The notes: generated from the sequence alone by a model not told the origin. Shown: positions 35,506 to 47,560, numbered from the stretch's first letter. The stretch: DNA of 64,000 nucleotides from Cycas panzhihuaensis (GCA_023213395.1 CM041465.1:160587741-160651740), one strand, 5' to 3'. Translations and numbers: made by a program.

Positions 35506-37383
35506 GCGATACTCCTACTCATATTTATAATGCATAGGCCCAACATACTCTAGGCTCATAATACTAACATGCTTCTAAGTGCCATATTTAATTGTTGGAT
35601 ATTGTGATTATCTAAAATCCTAACAAAGATTTTCCTCATATTTGATTCATTATTACATTAGTTATTAACATGTTTTACTAATATATATATAGGTGTTGCA
35701 CATAAGTCCAAGAGTAAGGTTTCAAATATAGGCTTAATCACCCTATGAAACTAGTGTTACGGTAAATTGGCCATGGTTATACCCTCTATCATGAATCAAA
35801 GAGGGTTTTGTAGCATGTTAAGAGCACTAAACAATTTGTTAGCCCATGTGAGAAAAATTGTTAAGTTTAAGACTTGGAGTAGAGCTTGTTGATACATTGA
35901 GAACTTGTATGTGAAAAGGAATGGATGGCTAATTATGTATGCACAATAAAAAGGAGGTTGTTGGGGTGTATTGGGTGAATCACCCCATTAGCAAGTTGAA
36001 GGATTTAATAATTGTTGTTTTATAAAAAGAGTTTCTATCTATCCTCTTTATTTCTAATCTACAATAGAAAAGAGGGTTTGGAGGGTTTCAAAAGTGGTGC
36101 TAGCATGAAAAATTCTAAGAAAATCCTTATGCTTGAGCTTTAAATATTGGAATCAAGTGATAGAAGGTATATATAATAAAAATTTATCTTTCAACAAATT
36201 TATTATGAGGTTAGATACTTTATTACAGGGTTGGGCTCCTCCTAATATACTAAAACTATATGTTAATCATTTTTCAAAGACTTTTCTTAATAGAGGATAA
36301 CTACTAGTAGGTTTTGGTAGTCTTCTATGGAACATTAAGTAGACTGTCTATGGTTGGAGGACTCTATTCTATGTTAAGCACCTCTATAGTAGACTTAAAG
36401 TGAAATGAGGAAAATTGAGCACTTTCCATTATAGTTTTCTCTATTGAGAGTGAGTTTTGGATAAAACTAATGCTATCATTTTGATCGAAAGGTTTGTTTT
36501 ACCATAAAGAGGTACTAGAGACTATAATTCAATTAAAGATCATAATTCATTAGCCATTAGATTTCTCGTTGATGCACATAAGGCATATGTACATCAAACG
36601 GCCTATTGACATTTGATTTCTCTTAATCCAAAGTTTTAAGATTTATTAAGTTATATTAAAATATTTTTAAGATGCATTTGAAGTCTATAAGCCTATTAAG
36701 AGGTTATATGAGATGTTTTAAAGTGACTTGGGGCTAATTTAAAAAAGGTATTTTTTAAATATTTTAAAGCTTTTTCACCAAAAATACATTTATACTCACA
36801 AAAAAACTATAACTCCCTCATATAACATAAGAATTTAGTGCTATTAGTTGCATTCTGAAGTTGACTTATGAGGATTCCTAATGAGTGGTCACATGATATG
36901 CTTTGAGAAAATTTCAAAGTAGTCATAATCATGTAAATTTTAGATATTTAGTTGATAATGTATTAGAATAGAGCCTAAGATTAAAAAAAAGGTGTTTTAT
37001 CACATGGTTCTACTTAGATGATCATTTTTGCATGTTTGTTATATGGTGCAGTGGATGGAGCTAAGATTTTTTAGATAGGTTTATCTTTTCAAAGTGTGAG
37101 AGATCTAGAAATAAGTGAAATAGGAGTAAGTGGAGGCTACTTAGTAAGTAAATATTGGTAAACAATCTATAAGAATGTCATTTTAGAGGACTAATAGGTA
37201 TAGTGGCTAGTTATCCGTGTATTATGCTAGATGTTTAGCTTTTATATGGACCTAATATCAAGATTTGAAGCAATTAGATGATATGGTTTAACATCAAGAG
37301 GGGAATGTTGGGTAATATTAACCCATGTAAATATTTATTTGATAATTATACCTTTAATATATACTAGGGGATCATAACATACA

Positions 37384-37669
37384 TGAAAGAGGTTAATGTA
37401 TCAAGGTCATTTGTATAGATTAATTATGTGACCTTAGGATATATTATTAGCATTAGTCTCTTAATGTAATTTCGGGTTGATGTCATTAGTCAGGAAAATC
37501 CTAACCCTAATGCTCACCCTCAATAATAAAAGGTGAAATCTCAAGGAGGGAGTCATTATTCATTCTCACCTCCAAGCTTGCTCTCATATCTTGTTTCATC
37601 TTCATTTTCATTCTCCATTGCCATTGTGTGCATGTGAGTGATTTATCTCCTAGATCCATCCTTCTTTCG
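37384..37669 (+). repeat. 5' LTR of E1
   Basis: 286 bp, starts TGAAAGAGG; the last base is G where the 3' LTR has A. Lacks 26 bp bounded by ATG repeats. Confidence 0.92.
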
Positions 37670-37681
37670 TGGTATCGAGCT
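37670..37681 (+). other. PBS of E1
   Basis: TGGTATCGAGCT immediately follows the LTR, a one-base deletion variant of TGGTATCAGAGC. Confidence 0.75.
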
Positions 37682-39668
37682 TTAAGGGGATCTATTCACT
37701 CCATTCCACTTGTATGGAGTCATTTTGCCTCTCCTTCACCTTCAATATGAAGTATTGAGAGTGCATTCATTATTTTTTAATATTTTGAGAGCTTAAAATT
37801 ATAGTATTTTGCATGTTTTTGCTTTGTCCATGTGTGCAAAAATTTAGAGGTGAATAATACAAGTTTTTGAAGCTATTCAGCTGCCAGAACAGTCCCGGAA
37901 GCATTAAAGGCACAAAATTTCATAAAACTTCAACCATCTCATAATTTGATGAAATTTGGCATGCAAGGTCACCTTCACTAGAGGATCATTTTTATCTTAT
38001 AGATAAACATCAGATTTAGCATACAACAATGAGTTTTGACTATGACAAAAAGGGTAAATTTTATGGATAAGTGATTTAAAGTACTTTTCCTAATGAAATC
38101 CTTTAATTATAAGCAGAAGATCTGAAAGTTTTATTAAGGGATCTAGTACATTTATATCTTAAGATAATTATTTTAATATAAATCTCATCAAATTTCATCC
38201 ACTGGTTAGTGAGATCTATGCAGTTTTCTCACAGTTGCTGATTTTGCCTACTCAACCCCACAAAGGACCTTGCAAGGGCATTTCAAGCAAGTCTTTGGCA
38301 GATTTTGTAGATGGTGCAGAAGGAAAAGTTAATGTACATGTCAAAATGTAACTTTTTACATATTGAAGTATAGATTCTAAGACTGTTGATCTGGCATGAT
38401 TTTACTTTAGTGTTTTTTCAGGTAGAAAGTTTTAATGCCTTTTATGAAATATGACTTCACAACTCTATCAGAAATGAAATTCTAAATAGTTTTTCCTTCT
38501 GTCATAAATTCAGATTTCATCATTTAGGCCTTCATATTTGCAATTTCTAAAAATTTACTCATTTATTATTATTTGTAAATTTTGTGAAAAAATCGTAAAA
38601 TAGGGCAAAATAGCATGCATATAGATTTAGAAAAATCATCATTTTAGTAGCAAGTTGATCCACTTTTTAGCCTATTATGGATTTTGTATCAAAACTTCCA
38701 AAATCATATTTAGAAACATTATACTAAAGCAAGGGAAACCTTGGATAAGAAGTAACATCTGGTTCCCCTGCTAAATCTAGCATGCTTTTCTATTTGTACA
38801 CATAGCATAAAGCATCAAAAAAGTAGTAACAACAATAAAGCATCATAAAAAGTAACAATAACAATAAAGCATCACAAAAGCAACAACAACAATAAAGTAA
38901 GCAAGCATATTTGGTAAGTTTCTATTTCAGTTTTTAGTTATACAGAAACATATTACACTATTCTTAAAAGGAATGTCATCCATACGATCTATACCACCAG
39001 TTTTTAACTTGTGCACATACTCGCCTTGGTTGAAATAGACCAAGGTTGCCCAAAGTCCAGGCCCTAAGGGAGGTGTGAGTTTTATACTAGGTTTGGTCTT
39101 AACCGGAATAGTGGTGGAGGGACAGGTTAGTCATACCTACGGCCTCCAATCAGGGGTAATCCTAATAACCACCTAGGAAAACTAAAAACCTTAATGGAAA
39201 ATTAAAATTAACTTGATCCAATATCCATCATAGCTGTGGGATATGCAGTACTGTTTGACTCTTTGAAGGAGGTATATAGCTGCTCATTGGTGAATTGGGT
39301 GAGGACTGGGAGTACCTGGGCTCCACTGTGACTTGGATTTCATCACCAAGTGCAGGTGTGGGTATCACGGGTGAAGGCAGGCCCTAATCGTATACTAGAA
39401 TCCTTAGGCATCAAAACCTCACCTATATTTGGACATAAGTAAGAGGTTAGTGGCATGACACATCACCACTCTTTGCCAGCTCTACATTAGGCCTCATTCT
39501 TGCATTACTACTTATATTCATTTTTTTATATAATTATTGAAAAATAGTTAATCATTGCTTACTTCTTATCATAATAATCATTTCTACATCCCTAATGCAC
39601 TAGGTGTACTAGCCACATGTGTCAATGACACATACTTTTATCATCTCTTCTACTTCTTCATCATCACC
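37682..39668 (+). other. Leader of E1, non-coding
   Basis: About 2 kb, shared with E2 on the minus strand (5231-7169). No open frame. Includes a triple repeat at 38809-38893. Confidence 0.75.
38809..38893 (+). repeat. Threefold repeat of about 28 bp in E1 leader
   Basis: Three units each starting AAAGCATCA and ending CAAT. E2 has a single unit near 6010-6050, so this is an E1-specific expansion. Confidence 0.8.
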
Positions 39669-40710
39669 ATGTCATCTCAATTCAAGCAAAATGTTAACTG
39701 CATATTGAAAGGCAAAGAAAATTGGGATATATGGTACACTAGAATTAAAAATGCTGCAAAGTATGAAGGCCTTTGGAGAGCCCACTTGTAACCGACACCC
39801 AGCATACCAGCAACGGCTACAACAACTACTTCCAGTGGATCCACCCCAACAACTCCTACAGATGCTGTAGCTAAACTCCAATGGGAGATAGATGATGAAA
39901 AGATTTGTGAAGGAATTTTGTTGGTCATTAATCACTCATTGCATAACTTGATAAATGAAGAGGAACATATTACAACATGGAAGGTCCTATAACTTCTTAG
40001 AAAGAACTTTGATACAAAGTCAGATTTAGAATTTGTTTATCTTGTTTTGAAAATGAACAAATTAAAAATACAGAAGGGACGAGCTCATGAGACAATAAAT
40101 CTCCTTCAACCAATCAAATAGGCAATTGACAAAGACTTTAAGACCCAATACATCACTTGGGTATTTTTGATCCAGTCATGTTTACATGTCCCCTATTATA
40201 AAAACTTATTTGGAAGTCTTCAATCTAGTGGAACATTGAAGACACTCAACTTCAAAGCACTTACCAAGAAGTTCATAGAATTTGACAAGACCTTTGATAC
40301 AAACTTTGTAGCCTTTGACTCTCTTCCAGATGTAGCCTTTAAGGTAGAGGAAGAAGTTTGCTATACAAAAAATCAAGGTCCCTCTCATGGTAGAGGAAAT
40401 AACCGAGTAAGAGAAAGAGGAAGAAATATGGAAAATCATCTACAAGGTTAATCAAACCCTCAATCACAACCTCGACAGTTTCAAGGCCAAGGGCCACATT
40501 AATAAAGAGCAAGACAGTCAGGCCAAACCAGTACTTCTTTAGGGACTAGTAATCAAACCATCATGTGTGATCGGTGTAACTGTAAAGGACACTTAGTAAA
40601 AGATTGCAGAACTTCCACTTATAAGTTGGCCAAGTTCTAACCAAAATATAGAGCTCACAATGTTGAAGAAACTTGTGAAGAATCTTTTAGCGGTACAGGT
40701 TTTGTATAAG
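39669..40710 (+). pseudogene. Gag of E1
   Basis: Begins MSSQFKQNVNCILKGKENWD, the copia gag N-terminus. A Thr/Ser-rich linker follows, then a helical core ending before FKVEEEVCYTKNQG. The CCHC zinc knuckle is intact at 40565-40607 (CDRCNCKGHLVKDC, spacing C-x2-C-x4-H-x4-C), which binds RNA during packaging. Stops occur after residue 41 (AHL) and at eight or more later sites; nearly all can be explained by CAA-to-TAA or CAG-to-TAG. It continues in frame toward the protease, as usual for copia elements with one polyprotein. Confidence 0.88.
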
Positions 40711-40839
40711 CACACATTCAAAGAATTGAGGGATCTTCAACATTAAATGCCATTGACCAACTAAAGAGATACTTTAAAGCTCGGTGTGGATATATCACTT
40801 GTGAATTTCCTTCACCAATGCCAAGCCCTATTAGAATTG

Positions 40840-41200
40840 CTAATAGTGTGGCTTCAATCGATGGACAGTGGATCATAGATATAGGAGTAACTTAACATAT
40901 AATATGCAATCGTAGTCTATATCAAACATTTGACTCAAATGTTCATGGAGTTGTTTACATGGTTGATAAATCACAATAACCTATTGAAGGAATTGGCAAC
41001 ATTCTCCTGAAACTCTCAGGCTTAGAAGATTTTACATTACTTGATGTCTTATACATACCCAATCTCAAACAAAACCTACTCTCTTTATCCACACTTGTTT
41101 CTCGTGGATTTGATCTGAGTGCAACCAAAAATGACTAGACTCTTAAGGTCATTCACCCTCCAACTAATCAGGTAGTTTTGATTAGACATCTCTCTAGCAA
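40840..41200 (+). pseudogene. Aspartic protease of E1
   Basis: WIIDIGVT stands where the family has the WxxDSGA catalytic loop: Asp is kept but Ser is Ile. The flap-like IEGIGNILLKLSG and the downstream LYIPNLKQNLLSLSTLVSRGF are typical of copia protease and its junction to integrase. The protease releases the mature proteins from the polyprotein. At least three stops are present, one in the ND-x-TLK segment fitting TGG-to-TAG. Confidence 0.85.
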
Positions 41201-41211
41201 AACTCTTTTGA

Positions 41212-42160
41212 TTGAATGGCTCTCCATCTTATGAAGCCCATTATTCCCAAATCCCTTGTGCCGATGGAGAATTTGCATTTAATTCCATCTTGACCCATCT
41301 AATATTGTTACCAGAAGCTCTTTGGCATACTCGTATAGGCCATGTTCACATTGATAGACTTAGAGGTCCTTCTAATACTCTTCCAAACCTTCCAAAGTTT
41401 TCCTCTAAGCCCTTTAAATGTGAAGCTTGTATCATTTCCAAATCTCATCGATAACCCTTTTCCAAAATTCAATGGAAATCAAGCCATCCATTACAATTGG
41501 TACACTCTAATCTATGTGGGCCAATGCCCATTCCTTCACTAAAGGGCAAGTTATATTACATCTCTTTTATTGATGATTTCATTAGAAAAGTATGGTTAGC
41601 TTTTCTACACAAGAAAGATGAAGCATTCCGCATATTCAAGGAATTCAAAGCCCTCACTGAAAAAGAGTCAGGTTATTAACTCAAATGTCTTTGAACTAAT
41701 AATGGTGGTGAATATACCTCACATGAGTTTGAAAGCTACCTTCAAGACAATGGCATCAAGCATCAAAAAATAGTAGCAAGTACCCCATAGCAAAATGGAG
41801 TTGCCGAGCGCATGAATAGGACAATCATGAACATGGCTCGTGCTATGTTAATATATAAAAATATACCTACCTATCTATGGGCTGAAGCAATCTAGACAAC
41901 TGTTTATTGTATCAATGCTATTAGCCCATCAAAGGAAGGACAATCACCTAATGAAAAGTGGTCAGGACAAGCCCCCATTATTCACTACTTTAGAATTTTT
42001 GGCTCTACATGCTATGCCCATATTCTAGATGCAGATCAAAATAAACTCTAGCTAAGGGCACTTAAAGGCATCTTTGTTGGATACCCTATGGATAAGAAAG
42101 GGTATAAGGTCTTCATACCTTCATAATGAAAAATCATCATTACTAGAGATGTCATTTTTG
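41212..42160 (+). pseudogene. Integrase of E1
   Basis: The N-terminal zinc module is visible (LWHTRIGHVH ... FKCEACIISKSHR). The catalytic core follows, with HSNLCGPM and TNNGGEYTS where copia integrases have Asp in both places; both are Asn (AAT for GAT). The third acid, Glu in VAERMNRT, remains. So two of the three DDE metal ligands are lost and strand transfer is impossible. FGSTCYAHI and GIFVGYPMDKKGYKVF mark the C-terminal part. Stops at the QNG, AI-TT and NKL-LR motifs fit CAG-to-TAG. The end is duplicated at 42206. Confidence 0.9.
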
Positions 42161-42407
42161 TGGGGATAGAGGATCAGTTACTTAAATTAGACTCCATAGT
42201 ACAAGTGGTTAGGACAAGCCCCCATTATTCACTACTTTAGAATTTTTGGCTCTACATGCTATGCCTATATTCTGGATGCAGATCGAAACAAACTCTAGTT
42301 AAGGGTACTTGAAGGCATCTTTGTTGGATACCCTATGGATAAGAAAGGGTATAAGGTCTTCATACCTTCACAATGAAAAATCATCGTTACTAGAGATGTC
42401 ATTTTTG
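41959..42407 (+). repeat. 202-bp tandem duplication in E1 integrase
   Basis: 41959-42160 and 42206-42407 are the same length and differ at about 10 positions, all transitions (hand count). A 45-bp spacer separates them. Confidence 0.93.
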
Positions 42408-42880
42408 GATACCCTCACACCGTTACAATAATGTTATCAAGTATAATATTCAGATTCTAAAATTTAGGGGGGGGGCGTGGGGATAGACATAAATTACTCT
42501 AAATAATGGAAGTTGACAATAGAGCCTTAGAGGATACAAGTTGTGACTTTGAACAAATGAGTGCACATCCAACACCATCTTTTGAAGATAACAGAGTTGA
42601 CAAAGGCAAAGCCATTATAGAAGAACCATCCTCTCCACCTTCAGTTGATAAAGGCAAAATAGTGGTAGAAGGACCATTTTCCTCAGGCACATTAACATCC
42701 TCCTTACAAAATAATCATTTTAATGAACATGATGAGAACCAAGAAGTTAGGGAAATGAGGACATCATTCCCAACTCGAGGATCTCGAGAAGCCCGCCAGC
42801 TCAATAAGGGAATATGACCAGATGAGGTGGGAAAAATTGGCACTCGAAGTGCCCATAGAGCAAGGATGTAGAAATCATTA
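42408..42880 (+). pseudogene. Integrase-RT linker of E1
   Basis: A low-complexity acidic/Ser-rich linker, open in one frame at 42506-42817, with two near repeats around VDKGKAIIEEPSSPPS and VDKGKIVVEGPFSS. Such linkers are poorly conserved in copia elements. A run of eight G residues at 42467-42474 lies just before it. Confidence 0.65.
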
Positions 42881-43760
42881 TATATTGAGCTTGAACCAGT
42901 AGAATTGCACCTTACTCTTAATGAAGAGCCCTTAACATACTAAGAAGCTATAAAGCATACAGCTTGGAGAAATGCCATAAACAAAGAGTACCGATCTCTT
43001 ATCAAGAACGGTACATGGGAGGTCATTGATCTACCATTTGGCAGAAAGGCAGTTCAAAATAAATGGGTGTTCAAAAACAAATATAGATTAGACAACACCC
43101 TTGAAAAACATAAGGCGAGGTTGGTAGCTAAAGGATTTACACAAAGGGAAGGCATCGACTACACTAAAGTCTTTGCACATACAACCAAGTGGCCTATAAT
43201 TATAACTCCTATGGCCTTGGCTACTCAACAGGGTTGGAAAATCCACCAACTCGATATTAAGGCTGTGTTTCTCAATGGAGATCTTAAAGAAAAAATTTAG
43301 ATGGCTCAGCCAGAAGGATATAAGATCGAAGGTCAAGAGCATAAGGTTTATAGGCTCAGAAAGTCCTTGTATGGCCTTAAATAAGCCCCTCATGCTTGGT
43401 TTGCCAAGTTGTCTAAAAGGATGAGGCAACTTGGATACGAGGTTTATGACTATTAAGATATTGAGATAACGTTGTTCATCAAGCACCATAAGGATAAAGT
43501 TAGTTATCTCATAATCTTTGTGGATGACATGCTAGTAACGGGTAATAGTGAACAGATAATAAGCCTGTTAGAAAAGGACCTTGGCAAAACGTTTGAATTG
43601 TTTGACCTCAGTTTGATGAAATATTACTTAGGAATTGAAATAACACAAAAGAATAGAAAAATTTTTCTCTCCTAAGAAAAATATATGAACGATCTTCTAA
43701 CTAAGTTTCAGTTAGAAGATGCTTGACCAATGATGTTACCTATGGATCCTAATACCAAAC
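42881..43760 (+). pseudogene. Reverse transcriptase of E1
   Basis: Shows NGTWEVIDLPFGRKAVQNKW, then KHKARLVAKGFTQREGIDY, IHQLDIKAVFLNGDLKEKI, LRKSLYGLK and the active-site block YLIIFVDDMLVTGNS, followed by MKYYLGIEI. The YVDD-type box (FVDD) and the upstream QLD Asp are kept, so this is the best preserved enzyme core of E1. It copies RNA into DNA from the tRNA primer. Stops after EKI, YGLK and in EVYDY-DIE interrupt it; the YGLK stop fits CAA-to-TAA. Confidence 0.93.
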
Positions 43761-44434
43761 TCTTAGCTGAAGGTGACACAAGGGAGGCAGACGTAACACT
43801 CTACAGGAAACTTATAGGTAGTCTCATCTACACTACTAATACAAGGCTAAATATTATACACTCTATCGGCATTCTTGCTCATTACATGACAAATCCTAAG
43901 CAGAATCATTAGCAAGTAGCAGTGTGAGTGTTGAGATACCTTAAGACAACTACCAAATATGGTCTATGATATGAACCTAATTCAGACTTCAATCTTTCTT
44001 CATACATAGACTCAAACTTTGCAAGAGATAAAGATATAGAAAGATCTACATCTGGGTATGTAACGTTTCTTGGAACAACACCAATATCATGGAGATCTAG
44101 ACGGTAGAAGATAGTTACGGATTCAACTACCAAAGCTGAATACATTATTACTTCTGAGACCAATAAAGAGGTGATATGGCTGAGAAAATTATTGGAAACA
44201 TTGAATATCACCCAAACAAGTCCTACGAGTCTTCATGTGGATAATCAATTAGCAATCTGCATGGCAAAAAATCCTATATTTCACAATCGTACTAAACACA
44301 TAAGTATGAAAGTCTATAGGATTAGGGAACTTGTTCATGACAGAACAATTCAATTAGATTACTACCCCACAGCAGATCAAGTGGTCGATATCTTTACTAA
44401 ACTGCTACAAAGGGTGAAGTTTGAACAGTTCTGA
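43761..44434 (+). pseudogene. RNase H of E1 and end of polyprotein
   Basis: Follows RT with SYIDSNFARD, RSTSGYVTFLG, ISWRSRR, TTKAEYI and LHVDNQLAICMAKNPIFHNR, then KHISMKVYRIRELV and the terminal VVDIFTKLLQRVKFEQF, with TGA at 44432. The acidic residues Asp (YIDS), Glu (KAEY) and Asp (VDNQ) are present. The last 87 codons are uninterrupted (44171-44434). It degrades template RNA during reverse transcription. Confidence 0.93.
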
Positions 44435-44849
44435 AGATAACTCGGCCTTAGGGCCTCCATCTTCGATTGATCAAAGAAGATGGCAACAGGATTATCATAC
44501 TCTATTCTCTTTGTGAAAATCCCATGTGGGTATGGAAGGATAAGGGTTGTACTTTTTTTGGAAAATCAGAACCTGTGAAAACCCAAAAGGGCATAGGGGA
44601 TGACCAAACAGTATATGGAGACTTAACAGATTAAGCTACACATTTAAGCTACTTAGCTATTAGGCTACATTAAAGAGCCATCTTAGCCATTTTGATTTAT
44701 AAAAGGGGTTATAGATCTTAGAAAGTTCCTGGGTTTTTATTCCCCATGAGGGTTTTCCCACAAAAATATCATTTAGAATTTTAATATAATAATGAGGCTC
44801 AAATGAAGACCTCATAGAATAGATTTTCTGAAAATGATCTTCCACCATT
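44435..44849 (+). other. 3' untranslated region of E1
   Basis: Non-coding; the minus-strand 62-codon frame at 44660-44848 has no motif. Confidence 0.7.
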
Positions 44850-44859
44850 AAGGGGGAGA
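44850..44859 (+). other. Polypurine tract of E1
   Basis: AAGGGGGAGA directly before the 3' LTR. Confidence 0.85.
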
Positions 44860-44860
44860 T

Positions 44861-45172
44861 TGAAAGAGGTTAATGTATCAAGTTCATTTGTGTAGATTAA
44901 TTATATGACCTTAGGATATATTACTAGCATTAGTCTCTTAATGAAATGTACTTTATGTGCATTTAGATGTAATTTTGGGTTCATGTCATTAGGCGAGAAA
45001 ACCCTAACCCTAATGCTCACCCTCAATAATAAAGGGTGAAATCTCAAGGAGGGAGTCATTATTCATTCTCACCTCCAAGCTTACTCTCATATCTTATTTC
45101 ATCTTCATTTTCATTCTCCATTGCCATTGTGTGCATGTGAGTGATTTATCTCCTAGATCCATCCTTCCTTCA
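44861..45172 (+). repeat. 3' LTR of E1
   Basis: 312 bp, TG to CA, followed by ATACA. Confidence 0.94.
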
Positions 45173-45254
45173 ATACATACATCTTCATTGTAATTAGTCA
45201 TTGGTTGACTAAGTGGCTCCTAAAATATGATTGAACAACTAGGAAGTGATATGT

Positions 45255-45270
45255 ACTATATATCTATATC

Positions 45271-45327
<57 letters not shown>

Positions 45328-45354
45328 ATATGTGTATGTATGTATATATGTATC

Positions 45355-45421
<67 letters not shown>

Positions 45422-45476
45422 CTACATATCTATCTATCTATCTATCTATCTATATATGTGTGTGTGTGTGTGTGTA
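45255..45476. repeat. Compound microsatellite in LTR A4
   Basis: Successive TATC, AT, TG, ATGT, TC, AT, TATC and TG tracts. Tyr/Ile/Val/Ser-repeat frames here are artefacts. Confidence 0.96.
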
Positions 45477-45754
45477 TTAGTTTTATATAATATAAATAGA
45501 AGTGATCCTTTCCCAAAAATATATTATGTTATATGTTTATATATATTCTTTCATTTATTATTCACCTATATGTATTTATTTTATAGTCTTATTAGATCTT
45601 TGACCTATGTATGGGTATTTAGTTACTATAGGTGGTATTAGAGACTGTTTTACTTGGTTATGTTTCTTTCACCATTCTATTTATCTTTTCTCTCCTCTTC
45701 ATGCATACCCTTCTTCTTACTTATCCCTTTTCTTATATTCCCTTTTTTCTAGTC

Positions 45755-46980
45755 ATGACATTGGATTCTACATTTATAACACCCATATAGGTAGAGTGCA
45801 TTTAGGTATTGGAGGTCCAACTTCAAGAAATATCTAATAATATTGATGTATTAGACAAAGGTTTAATAATTTTAAATCAAAAAGTTAAGAATTCTAGCCA
45901 AAAGTATGATTTATTTGAACAAAAGCATGACATCTTTGGACAAAAATAGGATACCCTTAATTAAAAGTTAGATAGAATATTTTAGTGGATGTAATCAAAT
46001 TCTTGTCTACTACTGAGAGGTCTATCCACCTGCAACAACCCAGGACCACCCATCACCATTCAGTCCATAACTATAAGCCCATCATAAGATTACCATATTA
46101 ACCTTTGACCTTGATATTAATAGGGATTTTGTCCAAAGATAGATTAGTAAGTTGGAGTCATATTTTATCTTGAATCCTATGACTATAGTAGAATAATTAA
46201 TATTTACTTTAATCCACTTAGATGGAAAAGATCATAATTAGTTCTAGTGGTGGAGATAAGAGAATATAATAAACCAAATATGGAACCTATTCTCTAAGAA
46301 AATTTTAAAATAGTATAATGATAGATGGAATCACTCTTTCTTCAACTAGCTTACCAGACTTATACAAACACCTGTAGTAGAGGCATACACTAATGAGTTT
46401 TAGGCATTACAGCATTAAGACTATAAATTATTTGATGTTAAAACACTTCTTAACATTTATATTTCATGTCTTAAGGAGCATATTCAAATGCACTTAAAAT
46501 TTACTACCTTGTACTCCTTAAAAGATGTCATATCTATAACAAAGGGTAGTTAAAGCATAATTTATAGTAAAATATTTGTCCACTTTTAGGAGAGACATCT
46601 CATAGTATTAACATCCCTATTAATTCAACTAGTAACATTAATGTCCTTAATTAGATAAACACCAATGACCAACACTAGACTTCTCTTCAAGTCTAAGTCA
46701 CATTCTATCTCTAGAAGCTAATTGTTAACTAAAGGATGACCTCTATATTAAGTGCTTAAAAAAGTAGGTTCATGGCTATAGAAAGGTGTGTAAGGTAAGG
46801 TACATGATTTTCACCATCCACCCTAATCTTGAAGAGGATTCTAAAGTTGAAATAAAATTAGAACTTGAGGATCAACCCCCTCAAGAATCTCCCTTACCTA
46901 TTTCCTAGCTTGATGTATCCCTATCAATGGTTTCTTCCAAATCCTGCCTAGAACTACTCCATATTAAAAGGCATCCTTTA
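45755..46980 (+). pseudogene. Gag of G
   Basis: From ATG 45755 the frame has a heptad-like part (ISNNIDVLDKGLIILNQKVK) followed by repeated Gln/Lys-rich segments. Further on, around 46380-46540, DYKLFDVKTLLNIYISCLKE fits the FISGLKxEI block of Ty3/gypsy gag. Many stops, many in the form of CAA-to-TAA. It would form the particle shell. I do not see a convincing zinc knuckle. Confidence 0.6.
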
Positions 46981-47560
46981 AAAGACACCTATATCAATAC
47001 TAATCAATGGTGGTGCATCATTACATTTTATTAACATATCCATGACTTGATAATTAAAGCTATATATTATTCTAAAAATTAGATTCACATACTCTTTGCC
47101 TAAACATAAGACCTTATATAATGTAGGTACCATAAAAAATCTTTATCTTCAAATTGATGCCTATCATCTCATATCCATTTTTTATGCCTTGTCTATAAGA
47201 GGATCTGATGCCATCCTTTAGGTTTAATAGCTCTACATGTTTAATAGCTCTACATGTTGGGAACTTATAGCATGAATAATTATCCTACCAACCTATTCAT
47301 CTTATTTAAGAATTAGATGGGCCAAACATGTAAAATATATAGTATCCAAACACCTCTAAATTGACTCATATCAGTTAATCAAATGCATAAGTATTTAAAT
47401 AATAACATTGGCTACATCATCCATATTAATAATATTTAACTTTTAATAAATATTCATCCTCTTAGATAAACTCTCTTTAACAAATATCATTCTATATTTG
47501 CCCCCTATCTAGCCACTACCCTACTAGATCAAGGGTTTTACCATGCTATTAAACTTAGCT
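46981..47560 (+). pseudogene. Aspartic protease of G
   Basis: ILINGGASLHFINISM at about 46998-47045 aligns with the IDSGSTHNFI loop of Ty3/gypsy proteases. The catalytic Asp is Asn (AAT), again one G-to-A change, and the Ser is Gly. Downstream sequence is too decayed to place the flap. Confidence 0.68.

Larger units (their letters stand above)
24290..36530 (+). repeat. Block copy 2 (interrupted by element D)
   Basis: Second copy of the block described at 7459. Besides D it has a 1.7 kb segment (30700-32385) absent from copy 1 and a short inverted piece near 35505-35605. Similarity stops near 36530. Confidence 0.78.
34796..37305 (+). other. Internal region of element A, non-coding
   Basis: No open frame of note. 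It contains K2 (35033-about 35505), a small inverted piece (about 35505-35605) and a final AAGAGGGGAA polypurine tract. The part from 36540 to 37295 has no counterpart in copy 1, which is truncated. Confidence 0.65.
37384..45172 (+). mobile_element. Element E1: complete, inactive Ty1/copia retrotransposon
   Basis: 7789 bp flanked by perfect ATACA duplications (37379-37383, 45173-45177). LTRs are 286 and 312 bp and differ at about 15 aligned positions plus one 26-bp gap (hand count). After the PBS comes a 2 kb non-coding leader, then gag, protease, integrase, RT and RNase H in copia order, then AAGGGGGAGA (44850-44859). More than twenty in-frame stops kill it, most of them changes of Gln or Trp codons. 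A 202-bp tandem duplication disrupts the integrase C-terminus. E2 at 4881-7458 is a relative. Confidence 0.95.
34386..45671 (+). mobile_element. Element A: non-autonomous LTR element (about 3.5 kb without E1)
   Basis: 5' LTR 34386-34795, PBS 34798-34809, non-coding internal region to about 37295, polypurine tract AAGAGGGGAA (37296-37305) and 3' LTR 37306-45671 interrupted by E1. Perfect CCATT duplications flank it (34381-34385 and 45672-45676). No gag or pol motif occurs, so it would depend on another element's proteins. The same insertion is present in block copy 1 at 21279. Confidence 0.85.
37306..45671 (+). repeat. LTR A4: 3' LTR of element A, split by E1
   Basis: Left part 37306-37383, right part 45178-45671, ending TTTCTTTCA. 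The split point is marked by the ATACA duplication of E1. Confidence 0.83.

Noticed and set aside
37485-45020. CCCTAACCCTAA in the E1 LTRs as telomere-like repeat
   Set aside because: Only two units, identical position in both LTRs; it is LTR sequence, not an interstitial telomere array.
45227-45641. Overlapping plus-strand frames rich in Tyr, Ile, Val and Ser
   Set aside because: Produced by the compound microsatellite inside LTR A4.
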